DNA of 45,115 nt, from assembly GCA_002390045.1 (NCBI GenBank), contig DGSB01000074.1, forward strand, positions 20,312 to 65,426, in the 5' to 3' direction. A program made the position numbers and the translations under genes. A model generated the notes under the pieces. The model was not told where the DNA came from and made no database searches. It saw only the letters and a program-made list of their open reading frames with translations. This document shows positions 23,293-30,916 of this stretch, one piece after another (within the stretch, counting starts at the first letter, position 1; every line of letters begins with the position of its first letter). This DNA comes from Fibrobacter sp. UBA4373. GTDB lineage: Bacteria; Fibrobacterota; Fibrobacteria; Fibrobacterales; Fibrobacteraceae.

Positions 23293-24287
23293 TGTTTTTA
23301 GACGAAAAAACGATCGAAGTTCGCTCCGGTAAAGGCGGTAACGGCCTTAGCAGTTTCCGTCGCGAAAAATTTGTACCGCTTGGCGGTCCGGACGGCGGCG
23401 ACGGCGGTCGCGGTGGCAGTGTCATTTTGCGTGCGAACGAACAGTATTCCACGCTTTTGGACATGGGCAACACGCACATTTATAAAGCGGATAACGGCCA
23501 GGACGGAGGAGCCGCCCGTTGCACCGGTCGTTCGGCAAAAGACTTGATCGTCGACGTTCCTTGCGGAACTCTTGTCAAAGATGCCGAAGGGCATATTCTT
23601 GCAGACCTGACGGAACCGAACCAGCGCTGGGTGGCTGCCAAAGGCGGCCGCGGCGGTCTCGGCAACGTCCACTTTGTAACGCCGTCCCTGCAGGGGCCGG
23701 AAAAGGCCACGCAGGGCCAGCGCGGGGAACGTCGTGAACTTTTCCTTGAACTGAAGCTTGTCGCGGATGTGGGTCTTGTCGGCTTTCCGAATGCAGGAAA
23801 GTCTTCCCTGGTGAACAAGATTTCGAGTGGAAAGCCTAAAGTCGGCGACTACCCGTTCACCACTCTCGAACCGGTCCTCGGCATTGTGACGGAATCGGCG
23901 CGTTCCTTTGTCGTCGCCGACATTCCGGGCCTTATCGAAGGCGCTAGCGAAGGTAAAGGTCTCGGACACGAATTTTTAAAACACATTGAACGCACTTACG
24001 CGCTCCTCTTTGTCATCGACGCTTTTGACGACAACGCCTGGAAAAACTTCCAAACCCTTCGCAAGGAACTCAAGCAGTTCCATCCGAAGCTTGTGGAAAA
24101 GCCTTTCATTGTCGCGCTCAACAAAGCGGACCTGGGAATTGAAAAAGCCGAAAAGGCGTTCAAAGCCAAAAAGCAGGATTACATTGCGACATCCGCAATC
24201 ACGGGCATCGGTCTCAAGGAACTGAAAAAAGCCCTAGGCCAGCTTGTGCCGGATAAGCGCAAAAAGAATGTCGGTTGGGGAAAATAA
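23292..24287 (+). CDS. obgE: Obg family GTPase
   Basis: This 331-residue protein has the Gly-rich Obg fold at residues 1-158 (GKGGNGLSSFRREKFVPLGG and repeated GG-x-GG turns), then a G domain: G1 GFPNAGKSS, switch I YPFTT, G3 DIPGLIEGA, G4 NKAD and G5 SAITG. It acts in 50S subunit assembly and stress signalling. There is no C-terminal OCT domain. It sits in an argC-obg-IHF/HU-smpB-amidase operon, not with rplU-rpmA as in many bacteria. The ATG overlaps the argC stop by one base. Confidence 0.97.
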   Translation: MFLDEKTIEVRSGKGGNGLSSFRREKFVPLGGPDGGDGGRGGSVILRANEQYSTLLDMGNTHIYKADNGQDGGAARCTGRSAKDLIVDVPCGTLVKDAEGHILADLTEPNQRWVAAKGGRGGLGNVHFVTPSLQGPEKATQGQRGERRELFLELKLVADVGLVGFPNAGKSSLVNKISSGKPKVGDYPFTTLEPVLGIVTESARSFVVADIPGLIEGASEGKGLGHEFLKHIERTYALLFVIDAFDDNAWKNFQTLRKELKQFHPKLVEKPFIVALNKADLGIEKAEKAFKAKKQDYIATSAITGIGLKELKKALGQLVPDKRKKNVGWGK

Positions 24288-24288
24288 A

Positions 24289-24636
24289 ATGACAGCATCC
24301 AAAAACATCACCAAGAAAGATCTCGTGGAAGAAATCGCATCGCGAGCCGGCCTGACCCAGGTCGACACGAAGGTCATTGTGGAAAGTTTTTTGGATGCGA
24401 TTTCCAACGCCCTGATCGAAGGCAAGAATATTGAGATTCGCGGCTTCGGGCGTTTTAAGCTCCGCATGCGCGGGGCGCGTACCGCTCGTAATCCCCGCAC
24501 AGGCGAAAAGGTGAATATTGACGCCCAAATTCGCCCCGTATTCGAAGCTAGCCGTGAACTGAGTAAAATTTTCGACGAAAAATCCGCCGACGCGGAATTC
24601 ATCGAAAACATCGAAGGCGAAGACGACAATGACTGA
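24289..24636 (+). CDS. IHF/HU family DNA-binding protein
   Basis: This 115-residue histone-like protein has the DNABII fold: the helical start NITKKDLVEEIASRAGLTQV, the strand IEIRGFGRFKLR, then the arm segment RTARNPRTGEKVNI with the Pro that intercalates DNA. A short acidic tail (EFIENIEGEDDND) extends past the usual end at about 95 residues. It bends and compacts DNA as a dimer; whether it is nearer IHF-alpha, IHF-beta or HU cannot be fixed by eye. The ATG at 24289 lies one base after the obg stop, with weak GGGG upstream. It overlaps smpB by 8 nt. Confidence 0.92.
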   Translation: MTASKNITKKDLVEEIASRAGLTQVDTKVIVESFLDAISNALIEGKNIEIRGFGRFKLRMRGARTARNPRTGEKVNIDAQIRPVFEASRELSKIFDEKSADAEFIENIEGEDDND

Positions 24637-25111
24637 TAAAAAAGAAGTCGCAAAAACGCCAACCATCACAAACCGCAAAGCGCAGCATCTTTACTTTATT
24701 GAAGATCGTTTTGAAGTGGGCGTCATGCTCGTCGGTTCAGAAATCAAATCGATACGCGCCGGCAAATGCAGTTTTAACGATGCCTGGGTTGAAGTTTCCA
24801 AGGATAAAAATGAACTTTGGCTCGTGGGTGCCCATATCGACGAATACTTTTTTGCCAAACGCTTTGGACACGAACCTCAGCGCAAGCGCAAATTGCTTGC
24901 CCACGTTTCCGAAATCCAGAAAATGCGCAAGGCCACGGAACTGAAAGGCTTGACCTTAATTCCGCTAAAGCTGTATTTCAAAAAGCGCTATGCAAAGATC
25001 GAAGTTGGGATTTGCCGAGGCAAGGACCAAAGAGACAAACGGCAAGACATCATCGCACGCGATGAAAAACTTGCCATTGCGCGAATCGTCAAAGCAGGTG
25101 GTCGACATTGA
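24629..25111 (+). CDS. smpB: SsrA-binding protein SmpB
   Basis: This 160-residue protein is the partner of tmRNA in rescuing stalled ribosomes. The beta-barrel signatures are present: TNRKAQHLYFIEDRFEVGVM, VGSEIKSIRAGKCSFNDAWV and LKLYFKKRYAKIEVG. The C-terminal basic tail GKDQRDKRQDIIARDEK normally enters the mRNA channel. The start overlaps the HU-like gene by 8 nt, and the stop overlaps the amidase start by 4 nt (TTGA). The tmRNA gene itself (ssrA) was not seen in this window. Confidence 0.97.
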   Translation: MTDKKEVAKTPTITNRKAQHLYFIEDRFEVGVMLVGSEIKSIRAGKCSFNDAWVEVSKDKNELWLVGAHIDEYFFAKRFGHEPQRKRKLLAHVSEIQKMRKATELKGLTLIPLKLYFKKRYAKIEVGICRGKDQRDKRQDIIARDEKLAIARIVKAGGRH

Positions 25112-26331
25112 TTTTTGTAGCGTTGGTCCTTTTGCTGGGCATCTTCTCCGAAGCGGTCGCAAACGTTCCTGTTTCAAAAATTGCAGACACCTGGATGGTG
25201 AACATCGATTCGCTTTCAAAAGAAGAAGATCTTTCGACATCCTGGCAACCCGTAGAAAGGCATTTTAAGGCAGAAGGGAAAAAGCTTTCCTGTTCCTTTG
25301 TCTTAGGATTCCCCTATATATTCGCCAACGGAAACGCCGTCAAGCTTGACGTTCCGACTACATACGAAAACGAAATCATCTGGACTCCCGCCAAAGAAAC
25401 CATTGAGATTTTCGAAAAGGCTTTTTCCAAAAAATACGTTCTCGACACCAACGCACAGGTTCTCCGCGAAAGCGTTCCTACCGTTCCCGAAAAAGTTTCT
25501 TCTTCGGAAGCATCTTCCAGTTCTTCCGCACAAATTCAAGTTTCCTCATCTTCCGCAGCAAAGGCTTCTACCGAAAAGCCTATCGTTCGAAAGAATGCGC
25601 CCGCCGGTTCCCGTGAAGTCAAGAACATCGTAATCGATCCCGGCCATGGCGGAAAAGACCCCGGAGCGATTGGATTGATTACAAACGAAAAAAGCATTGT
25701 CCTCGCCGTCTCCAAGCTGCTAGAAAAAGAACTCGTAAGCATGGGCTTTAACGTCAAGCTCACCCGCAGTACAGACAAATTCATTCAGCTTTCCGAACGT
25801 CCGCAGATTGCGAACAAGTGGAACGGCGACCTCTTCATTAGCATCCACTGCAACGCCATCGACGGCAATAAAGACCGCAAGGAAAAGACAAAAGGATTCC
25901 GAATTTACGTTTTACGCGATCCCGAAAGCGAAGAAGATCGCGCCATCGCTCGCCGCGAAAACAAGGTGGCCAAAACCTATGGCGACAAGAATTCCAAGGA
26001 AGAACTTTCCCCTCTCGACTGGCTAAAGATCCAAGCAAGGCTTGAACAGTACAAGCAGGCAAGCTACACCTTTACCGAAAAGGCGATCAAAGCATACGAA
26101 GGCGGAAAGATTTCCAAGATGGGATCCGGAGCTGGCGGTGCAGGTTTCATGGTGCTTGTCGGGGCTTTCATGCCGGCAACCCTTATCGAACTCGGCTTCA
26201 TCAGCAATCCCGAAGAAGAGCGTTACATGAATTCCGAAAAGGGCCAAAAGGAAATGGCAAAACGCATTGCCAAGGGCGTTCAACAATACAAGGAAGCGAT
26301 TGACGAATACCTGAAGACACTTTCGCATTGA
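25108..26331 (+). CDS. N-acetylmuramoyl-L-alanine amidase (Amidase_3)
   Basis: This 407-residue secreted enzyme cleaves the bond between MurNAc and the stem peptide, typically at septa. It has a short signal peptide (ending near SEAVANVP) and an N-terminal region of about 120 residues of unknown fold. A Ser-rich linker of about 45 residues follows (SSSEASSSSSAQ and a second Ser run), then an Amidase_3 domain from about 165. The zinc site is visible: VIDPGHGGKDPGAIG (His), an NEKS Glu, SIHCNA (His), and the catalytic Glu in ATLIELGFIS. The start is TTG overlapping the smpB stop (TTGA), with AGGTGG upstream. Ser-rich linkers are common in Fibrobacter exported enzymes. Confidence 0.92.
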   Translation: MIFVALVLLLGIFSEAVANVPVSKIADTWMVNIDSLSKEEDLSTSWQPVERHFKAEGKKLSCSFVLGFPYIFANGNAVKLDVPTTYENEIIWTPAKETIEIFEKAFSKKYVLDTNAQVLRESVPTVPEKVSSSEASSSSSAQIQVSSSSAAKASTEKPIVRKNAPAGSREVKNIVIDPGHGGKDPGAIGLITNEKSIVLAVSKLLEKELVSMGFNVKLTRSTDKFIQLSERPQIANKWNGDLFISIHCNAIDGNKDRKEKTKGFRIYVLRDPESEEDRAIARRENKVAKTYGDKNSKEELSPLDWLKIQARLEQYKQASYTFTEKAIKAYEGGKISKMGSGAGGAGFMVLVGAFMPATLIELGFISNPEEERYMNSEKGQKEMAKRIAKGVQQYKEAIDEYLKTLSH

Positions 26332-26470
26332 GAATCCGAAATTTGTGACAAAATTGTCTTATTTCAAGATTCACAAATGTCATTTTCGAACTCTTTTTGA
26401 AAATTTTCATGTTAACATTCCAATAGAAATTCTATCTTTGAAAAACAAAATTTGAACACCCGAGGTATAT

Positions 26471-27217
26471 ATGTCCGGACACTCTAAATGGGCAACCACG
26501 AAGCGCAAGAAAGCTAAGACTGACGTCGCCCGCGCAAAAGCCTGGAACAAATTCATTAAGGAAATCTCCATCGCAGCAAAGCTCGGTGGTGGCAACCCGG
26601 ATTCCAACCCGCGTCTCCGCGCAGCCATCCTCAAGGCCAAGAGCCAGAGCCTTCCTGCCAAGAACATCGAATCCGCTATCGCAAAGGGCACCGGTGAAGG
26701 TAAAGATGTCGTCATGGAAGAACCGATCTATGAAGGTCGCGGTCCAGGTGGCGTTGCCATTTTCGTGAAGTGCATGACGGACAACAAGACCCGTACGGTC
26801 TCCAACATCCGCAACATTTTCAATAAGAACGGCGGTAGCCTCGGCGAATCCGGTTCTGTCGCATGGGCCTTTACGCACAAGGGCGTGATCGACGTCGACG
26901 CAACCAAGTATGCCGAAGATCAGGTCATGGACGTGGCTCTCGAAGCCGGCGCCGATGACATGTCCACCGATGACGGCGTTCATGAAATTTCCACATCTCC
27001 GGAAGCATTCGATGCAGTGACCAAGGCTCTTGAAGCTGCAAACATCGAAATGCTCAACGCTGAAATCACTTACGTCCCGAACGACCCGGTCAAGCTCGAC
27101 CACGGCGATGCCCAGAAGCTCCTCAAGCTTCTCGACAAGTTCGAAGACGATGATGACGTCCAGGACGTCTATCACAACGCTGAAATCAGCGATGAAGATA
27201 TGGACGCGGCTGAATAA
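26471..27217 (+). CDS. YebC/PmpR family regulatory protein
   Basis: This 248-residue protein has the family hallmarks: MSGHSKWATTKRKKAKTDVA at the start, SNPRLRAAILKAKSQSLPA, YEGRGPGGVAIFVKCMTDNK, then VAWAFTHKGVI. YebC proteins bind DNA in some species, and recent work links them to translation of difficult sequences on the ribosome; which role applies here is unknown. GAGG lies about 6 nt before the ATG. It has its own upstream region of 139 nt after the amidase gene, and a terminator shared with the convergent ppa gene. Confidence 0.96.
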   Translation: MSGHSKWATTKRKKAKTDVARAKAWNKFIKEISIAAKLGGGNPDSNPRLRAAILKAKSQSLPAKNIESAIAKGTGEGKDVVMEEPIYEGRGPGGVAIFVKCMTDNKTRTVSNIRNIFNKNGGSLGESGSVAWAFTHKGVIDVDATKYAEDQVMDVALEAGADDMSTDDGVHEISTSPEAFDAVTKALEAANIEMLNAEITYVPNDPVKLDHGDAQKLLKLLDKFEDDDDVQDVYHNAEISDEDMDAAE

Positions 27218-27232
27218 TCAGTCCCGATTTTC

Positions 27233-27270
27233 AAAAGAAAAGGCACCGCATTCGCGGTGCCTTTCTTTTT
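27233..27270. terminator. bidirectional rho-independent terminator
   Basis: AAAGGCACCGC and GCGGTGCCTTT form an 11-bp perfect stem with a 4-nt loop, A-rich before and T-rich after. It ends yebC on the plus strand and ppa on the minus strand. Confidence 0.93.
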
Positions 27271-27296
27271 GAAATCTTTTGTCTCCAATCAAAAAA

Positions 27297-27896
27297 TCAA
27301 ATCATCATCAAGTCTGAATTCGGATTGAATTCCGAATTGACTTCCGGTTCCTGATAGCACTGTTCCGGACATTGGATTTGCGTCGCAAAGAAGTTCTTGT
27401 GCGCTTCGACGATTTTTTCACGCGCGACTTCCGCAGGCAGCCAGTCTCCAATTTCCACAGACTTCCCTTCGAGTTCCTTGTAATACTGGAAGAAGTTTCG
27501 CGTAATCTTCAAGAACATCGGATCGACATCATGGAGATCGCGAATCGGGTGCGGAATGTACAGAGGCACGCCAAGAACCTTATAATCCTTTTTACCGCCA
27601 TCGGTCATGTCCAAAACGCCCACGGCGCGGCACGAAACAACGGTCCCCGTCGCAAGCGGAGCAGAACAATAGACAAGCATATCCAAGGCGTCGCCGTCAT
27701 CGGCACGAGTACTCGGAATCAATCCGTAACTGCACGGATAGCTCATGGAAGAAAGCAGGCAACGATCCAAGCGGAATACGTGAAAACGTTCATCATATTC
27801 ATATTTGACGTTCGTATCCTTCGGAATTTCAACAACACAATCCACTTCGTATGGATATTTTGGCCCAATTGGGAGTTCTAGATAATTAATCGGCAT
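27297..27896 (-). CDS. ppa: inorganic pyrophosphatase, family I
   Basis: This 199-residue soluble pyrophosphatase hydrolyses PPi to two phosphates with Mg2+ and drives biosynthetic reactions. Active-site pieces are visible: VVEIPKDTNVKYEYDE, PCSYGLIPSTRADDGDALDM (the family D-G-D-x-L-D signature, with Ala where Pro is usual) and GGKKDYKVLGVP. The C-terminal tail of about 25 residues carries CPEQCYQEPE. No Shine-Dalgarno sequence precedes the ATG; a TATATT -10-like element lies 6 nt upstream, so a leaderless transcript is likely. The gene is convergent with yebC. Confidence 0.95.
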   Translation of the reverse strand: MPINYLELPIGPKYPYEVDCVVEIPKDTNVKYEYDERFHVFRLDRCLLSSMSYPCSYGLIPSTRADDGDALDMLVYCSAPLATGTVVSCRAVGVLDMTDGGKKDYKVLGVPLYIPHPIRDLHDVDPMFLKITRNFFQYYKELEGKSVEIGDWLPAEVAREKIVEAHKNFFATQIQCPEQCYQEPEVNSEFNPNSDLMMI

Positions 27897-27902
27897 AAGC
27901 TA

Positions 27903-27908
27903 AATATA
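27903..27908 (-). promoter_or_regulatory. -10-like element of ppa
   Basis: TATATT on the minus strand, only 6 nt before the ATG at 27896, with no ribosome site between. No convincing -35 box was found. Confidence 0.35.
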
Positions 27909-27916
27909 ACTTACAA

Positions 27917-29188
27917 TTAGCGAGAGCGCCATCTCATCGAAGTGTTTTTGTCATAAAGACCCACGGACATCTTGATTTTTCCTCCATCAGGACTATACCC
28001 CGCTTCAATGCGGATACGGTCCAGAGCCGGAACAATAAAATGAACGCCACCATAAACACTCTGTCGATAGTCGCTCCAGTCCGGAGTTCTAGAATCCCAA
28101 AGAAATGCGCCTTCGACACCCGCAACGAGCTGAACTCCGCAAAAGAGGTTCGCACCAAGGATACTGAACGGACGGCGTTCTAACAGCACAAAACGCTCTT
28201 CTACGTTCCAAATCGCTTCATGGCGACCGTGAACGCTTGAATCCGGATCAAAGCCTCGGAGCGTATTCGCACCGCCCTGGTGCAAGCGGTCAAAGAACAT
28301 CTGCTTTCCCGGGCGATACCGCACAAGCGACGAAGCTCCCGTAATCAAGCGTCCCAGAGGAAAATAAAACCGGTTATCCCACAGGTATTCGACGTAGTCT
28401 TCTACATCCGCATAAAAGACGCCATAGCGCGTCACGCGGAATTCTTCATAGGCGCCAAAGTAAGGGTCCACTTTAGAATCCCGCGCATCCAAGAGCACCC
28501 CTATGCCCAAATCGGGCACAGAGCCATACTCTTGCACATAACGGTACGAAGGCGCCCAAAGGAGAGAAACGTCTTTCCAGAGCTTTGCCCCGATTTCCAA
28601 ATGCGCATACCAGGAGCGGTCATCAAAGCCTCTCAATTCGTCCCAGGAATCCGTTCGGAGGAATTCAAAGTTCCAAGACAGTGGAAGGCCCAAAAGCCAA
28701 GGAGAACTTGCATAAATGGCAAATTCCTTGGAATCAAAAAGCGGGTCTACCGACGTGCGGTACTGAGCCTCGATGCGGACATCTTCCCCGGCGACATTCA
28801 GATGCGCAAGCGCAAGCCCGAGCATCCAGCCGTCCTGATCCGTTTTTTTACCAGCGGGCGACGGAATCCAATGCCAAAGTTCCGTGAAGCGGTATTCCAA
28901 ATGGACCCCCTCCCCGGATTCCGTACAAATTAACGATATGTCGGAAAAAAGGTCCAAGCTTTCGAGCTTTAATTTTTCAAGCCGATAGTTTTCGTTCGAA
29001 AACGGCCGGCCAGAAGCGTTCAACAGTTCCCGTTCCACCACATGCGGTTTGGTATCGTCTAAACCCGAAAATCGAATATCCAGGACATTCTTCCCTTCCG
29101 GGCAAATCCCCACCGCAGGCTCGGCGGCAAAGCCATTCGCAAGCAGCCAAAGGATAAAGATTAGGGATATATGGGAGGGCTTCATCAT
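27917..29188 (-). CDS. small Omp85-family protein with one POTRA domain
   Basis: This 423-residue protein has a signal peptide (MMKPSHISLIFILWLLANGFAAEP). One POTRA-like domain spans about 32-110 (VLDIRFSGLDDTKPHVVERE, then a strand before the barrel). A C-terminal barrel of about 300 residues carries the Omp85 loop motif in GGANTLRGFDPDS. Full BamA has five POTRA domains and about 800 residues, so this is a minimal member, closer to TamA/TpsB or patatin-linked barrels. It could insert proteins or secrete a partner; no partner gene is adjacent. Two ATG codons are adjacent at the start, and no strong ribosome site is seen. Confidence 0.8.
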   Translation of the reverse strand: MMKPSHISLIFILWLLANGFAAEPAVGICPEGKNVLDIRFSGLDDTKPHVVERELLNASGRPFSNENYRLEKLKLESLDLFSDISLICTESGEGVHLEYRFTELWHWIPSPAGKKTDQDGWMLGLALAHLNVAGEDVRIEAQYRTSVDPLFDSKEFAIYASSPWLLGLPLSWNFEFLRTDSWDELRGFDDRSWYAHLEIGAKLWKDVSLLWAPSYRYVQEYGSVPDLGIGVLLDARDSKVDPYFGAYEEFRVTRYGVFYADVEDYVEYLWDNRFYFPLGRLITGASSLVRYRPGKQMFFDRLHQGGANTLRGFDPDSSVHGRHEAIWNVEERFVLLERRPFSILGANLFCGVQLVAGVEGAFLWDSRTPDWSDYRQSVYGGVHFIVPALDRIRIEAGYSPDGGKIKMSVGLYDKNTSMRWRSR

Positions 29189-29204
29189 CTTAAAAGTAGA
29201 TACA

Positions 29205-29238
29205 AAAAAAGCTTCCCAAATCTAGGAAGCTCTTTTTG
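29205..29238 (-). terminator. rho-independent terminator of rpmE2
   Basis: AGCTTCC and GGAAGCT pair around an 8-9 nt loop. Seven T follow on the minus strand. Confidence 0.88.
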
Positions 29239-29259
29239 AAAAGTCTTTAAGAAGTAGGA

Positions 29260-29577
29260 TTAGTTTTCTTCCGCTTCTTCGCTCTTCTTGGCAACGCGAC
29301 GCGTCTTGCGCTTTGCACCAGCAATGTTCAACTTACCATCACCAGCGAAACGCTTGTTGAACTGATCAATACGACCAGCGGTATCCACGCGGTGCTGTTT
29401 GCCAGTCCAGAACGGATGAGTGTCGCTCGTGATTTCCAAAGTAACCACGCCATATTCGACACCATCGATCACTTTCTTTTCGGCAGACGACTTCGTGGAG
29501 CGGGTGATGAACTCTTTACCCGTATTCGCATCAACGAACACGACCGGATTGTAATCGGGATGAATACCATTTTTCAT
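29260..29577 (-). CDS. rpmE2: 50S ribosomal protein L31, type B (zinc-free)
   Basis: This 105-residue L31 has MKNGIHPDYNPVVFVDANTG, SDTHPFWTGKQ and RIDQFNKRFAG. It lacks the CxxC zinc ligands of type A, which makes it the type B paralogue; in many bacteria type B replaces zinc-binding L31 under zinc limitation. A basic tail of about 25 residues (KRKTRRVAKKSEEAEEN) extends past the usual end. The start is the ATG at 29577 with AGGA upstream. The frame continues 162 nt further, over the divergent promoter, and is not L31-like. A strong terminator follows. Confidence 0.95.
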   Translation of the reverse strand: MKNGIHPDYNPVVFVDANTGKEFITRSTKSSAEKKVIDGVEYGVVTLEITSDTHPFWTGKQHRVDTAGRIDQFNKRFAGDGKLNIAGAKRKTRRVAKKSEEAEEN

Positions 29578-29626
29578 TGTGTTAATCCTACTTATAAACG
29601 TTAGGTGACCCAAATCTAGATGAATT

Positions 29627-29655
29627 TTTCCATTTTGGCAATTCGCAAATAGTAT
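29627..29655 (+). promoter_or_regulatory. putative promoter of the LysM-like lipoprotein gene
   Basis: TTTCCA (29627-29632), a 17-bp spacer and TAGTAT (29650-29655). The ATG at 29665 is 9 nt further on and has no Shine-Dalgarno sequence. Confidence 0.45.
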
Positions 29656-29664
29656 TTTTGTAGC

Positions 29665-30252
29665 ATGAAATCGAAAAAAAACATCGCGATTTTCGCACTT
29701 TGTTCCTCGATAGCCCTTTTCTCGGCCTGTAGCGGGCAAAACGACAATACCGAGGAACGCCTAAAAATTAACCAGAAATATTTTCTTGAATCCTGGCCCG
29801 ATAGCGTCTACATCGCCGAACTGGACTCCATCCTCAAGGCAGAACCTTTAAAGCCGAATGCCGATAGCGAACGGACCGAGCTGACCATCTATTCCGGAGC
29901 GATTCCCACCATTTCCCTGCCTGGGCAAAAGAAGCAAGTAAAGCAGACCAACCCTGCCGGTCAAGAACCCAAAGCCAAGCAGGCCAAGGCTTCGAAAAAT
30001 GCGGAACATTTTGCAGACAATTTCATGAACGCCCTCAGCGCCATGCAGTCCGACCCGACAAACGCGGCAAAATACAGGACTGTCACCGCAAAGGCCGGCG
30101 AAGATCTTTTCGTACTGCTTTCTCGCGCCTACGGAATGGATGCTTCCAAGCTTCCCCGTTTTTACACGCTTTCCGCCCTGCAGTCGGTAAACCCGGGGGT
30201 CAAGCTCGAGCATTTAAACGGCGGGGAAAACGTCCGTATTCCAAAACTTTAA
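29665..30252 (+). CDS. lipoprotein with a C-terminal LysM-like segment
   Basis: This 195-residue lipoprotein has a signal ending in the lipobox LFSAC. A Lys/Gln-rich linker lies around 90-115. The C-terminal 60 residues read like a LysM fold: YRTVTAKAGEDLFVLLSRAYG, then LSALQSVNPG and LNGGENVRIP. LysM domains bind the glycan of peptidoglycan, so it may anchor the outer membrane or an envelope complex. The start has no ribosome site and lies 9 nt after a -10-like TAGTAT. It is monocistronic and ends in a terminator shared with hisB. The LysM assignment is by pattern only. Confidence 0.72.
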   Translation: MKSKKNIAIFALCSSIALFSACSGQNDNTEERLKINQKYFLESWPDSVYIAELDSILKAEPLKPNADSERTELTIYSGAIPTISLPGQKKQVKQTNPAGQEPKAKQAKASKNAEHFADNFMNALSAMQSDPTNAAKYRTVTAKAGEDLFVLLSRAYGMDASKLPRFYTLSALQSVNPGVKLEHLNGGENVRIPKL

Positions 30253-30271
30253 TTTGTTCGAAATGTAAAGC

Positions 30272-30303
30272 AAAAAAGTCCGAGCCGACGGCCCGGACTT
30301 TTT
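30272..30303. terminator. bidirectional rho-independent terminator
   Basis: AAAGTCCG and CGGACTTT stems with inner GCC/GGC pairs are flanked by A and T runs. It serves the lipoprotein gene on the plus strand and hisB on the minus strand. Confidence 0.9.
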
Positions 30304-30322
30304 CACATTTTAAGGATAAAAC

Positions 30323-30913
30323 TTAAAGAGTTCCCTTGGAACTCGGCACGCCTTTCACATTGCGCGACGGAGCGACGGCCATGGCCGTTGCACGGGCGAA
30401 CGCCTTGAAAATTGCTTCAAGACAGTGGTGATTGTCCGAGCCGTAAAAGAGTTCCACATGCAAGTTCATACGGGCATTTTCTGCCAAGGACTTGAAGAAG
30501 TGTTCATACAAACTCACCGGCATGTTTTCGGCACCGACCGTCGAATTCGGAAGCTTTGCATTCCAAACAAAACCGATGCGGTTCGAAAAATCCAGACACA
30601 CACGTGCAAGAGCTTCGTCCATCGGAACAAAGTAAAAGCCGTAACGTTCAATGCCCTTTTTGTCGCCAAGGCACTTCACAAAAGCTTCGCCAAGGCAAAT
30701 GGCAATGTCTTCAATCGAATGGTGCATGTCCACATAGGTGTCCCCATGGCATTCCACGTTCAACGTAAAGCCGCCGTGCACCTGGAAAAGATCGAGCATA
30801 TGATTGAGAAAGCCCGAACCGGTGTCGATTTTTCCGCGGGAGGCTTCGTCCAAGTTCAGCGAAAGCTTGATTTGCGTTTCACTGGTGTTGCGGACAATAC
30901 TTGCTTCTCTCAT
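30323..30913 (-). CDS. hisB: imidazoleglycerol-phosphate dehydratase
   Basis: This 196-residue, monofunctional enzyme of histidine synthesis dehydrates imidazole-glycerol phosphate to imidazole-acetol phosphate. The duplicated metal-binding motifs are present: GFLNHMLDLFQVHG, VDMHHSIEDIAI, and the second-half SDNHHCLEAIFKAFA. There is no fused histidinol-phosphatase domain. AGGAGA lies about 7 nt before the ATG. It follows rodZ with a 3-nt gap and is last in a nucleotidyltransferase-maf-rodZ-hisB operon. No other his genes are in the window, so the histidine pathway is scattered. Confidence 0.96.
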   Translation of the reverse strand: MREASIVRNTSETQIKLSLNLDEASRGKIDTGSGFLNHMLDLFQVHGGFTLNVECHGDTYVDMHHSIEDIAICLGEAFVKCLGDKKGIERYGFYFVPMDEALARVCLDFSNRIGFVWNAKLPNSTVGAENMPVSLYEHFFKSLAENARMNLHVELFYGSDNHHCLEAIFKAFARATAMAVAPSRNVKGVPSSKGTL

Positions 30914-30916
30914 CGC

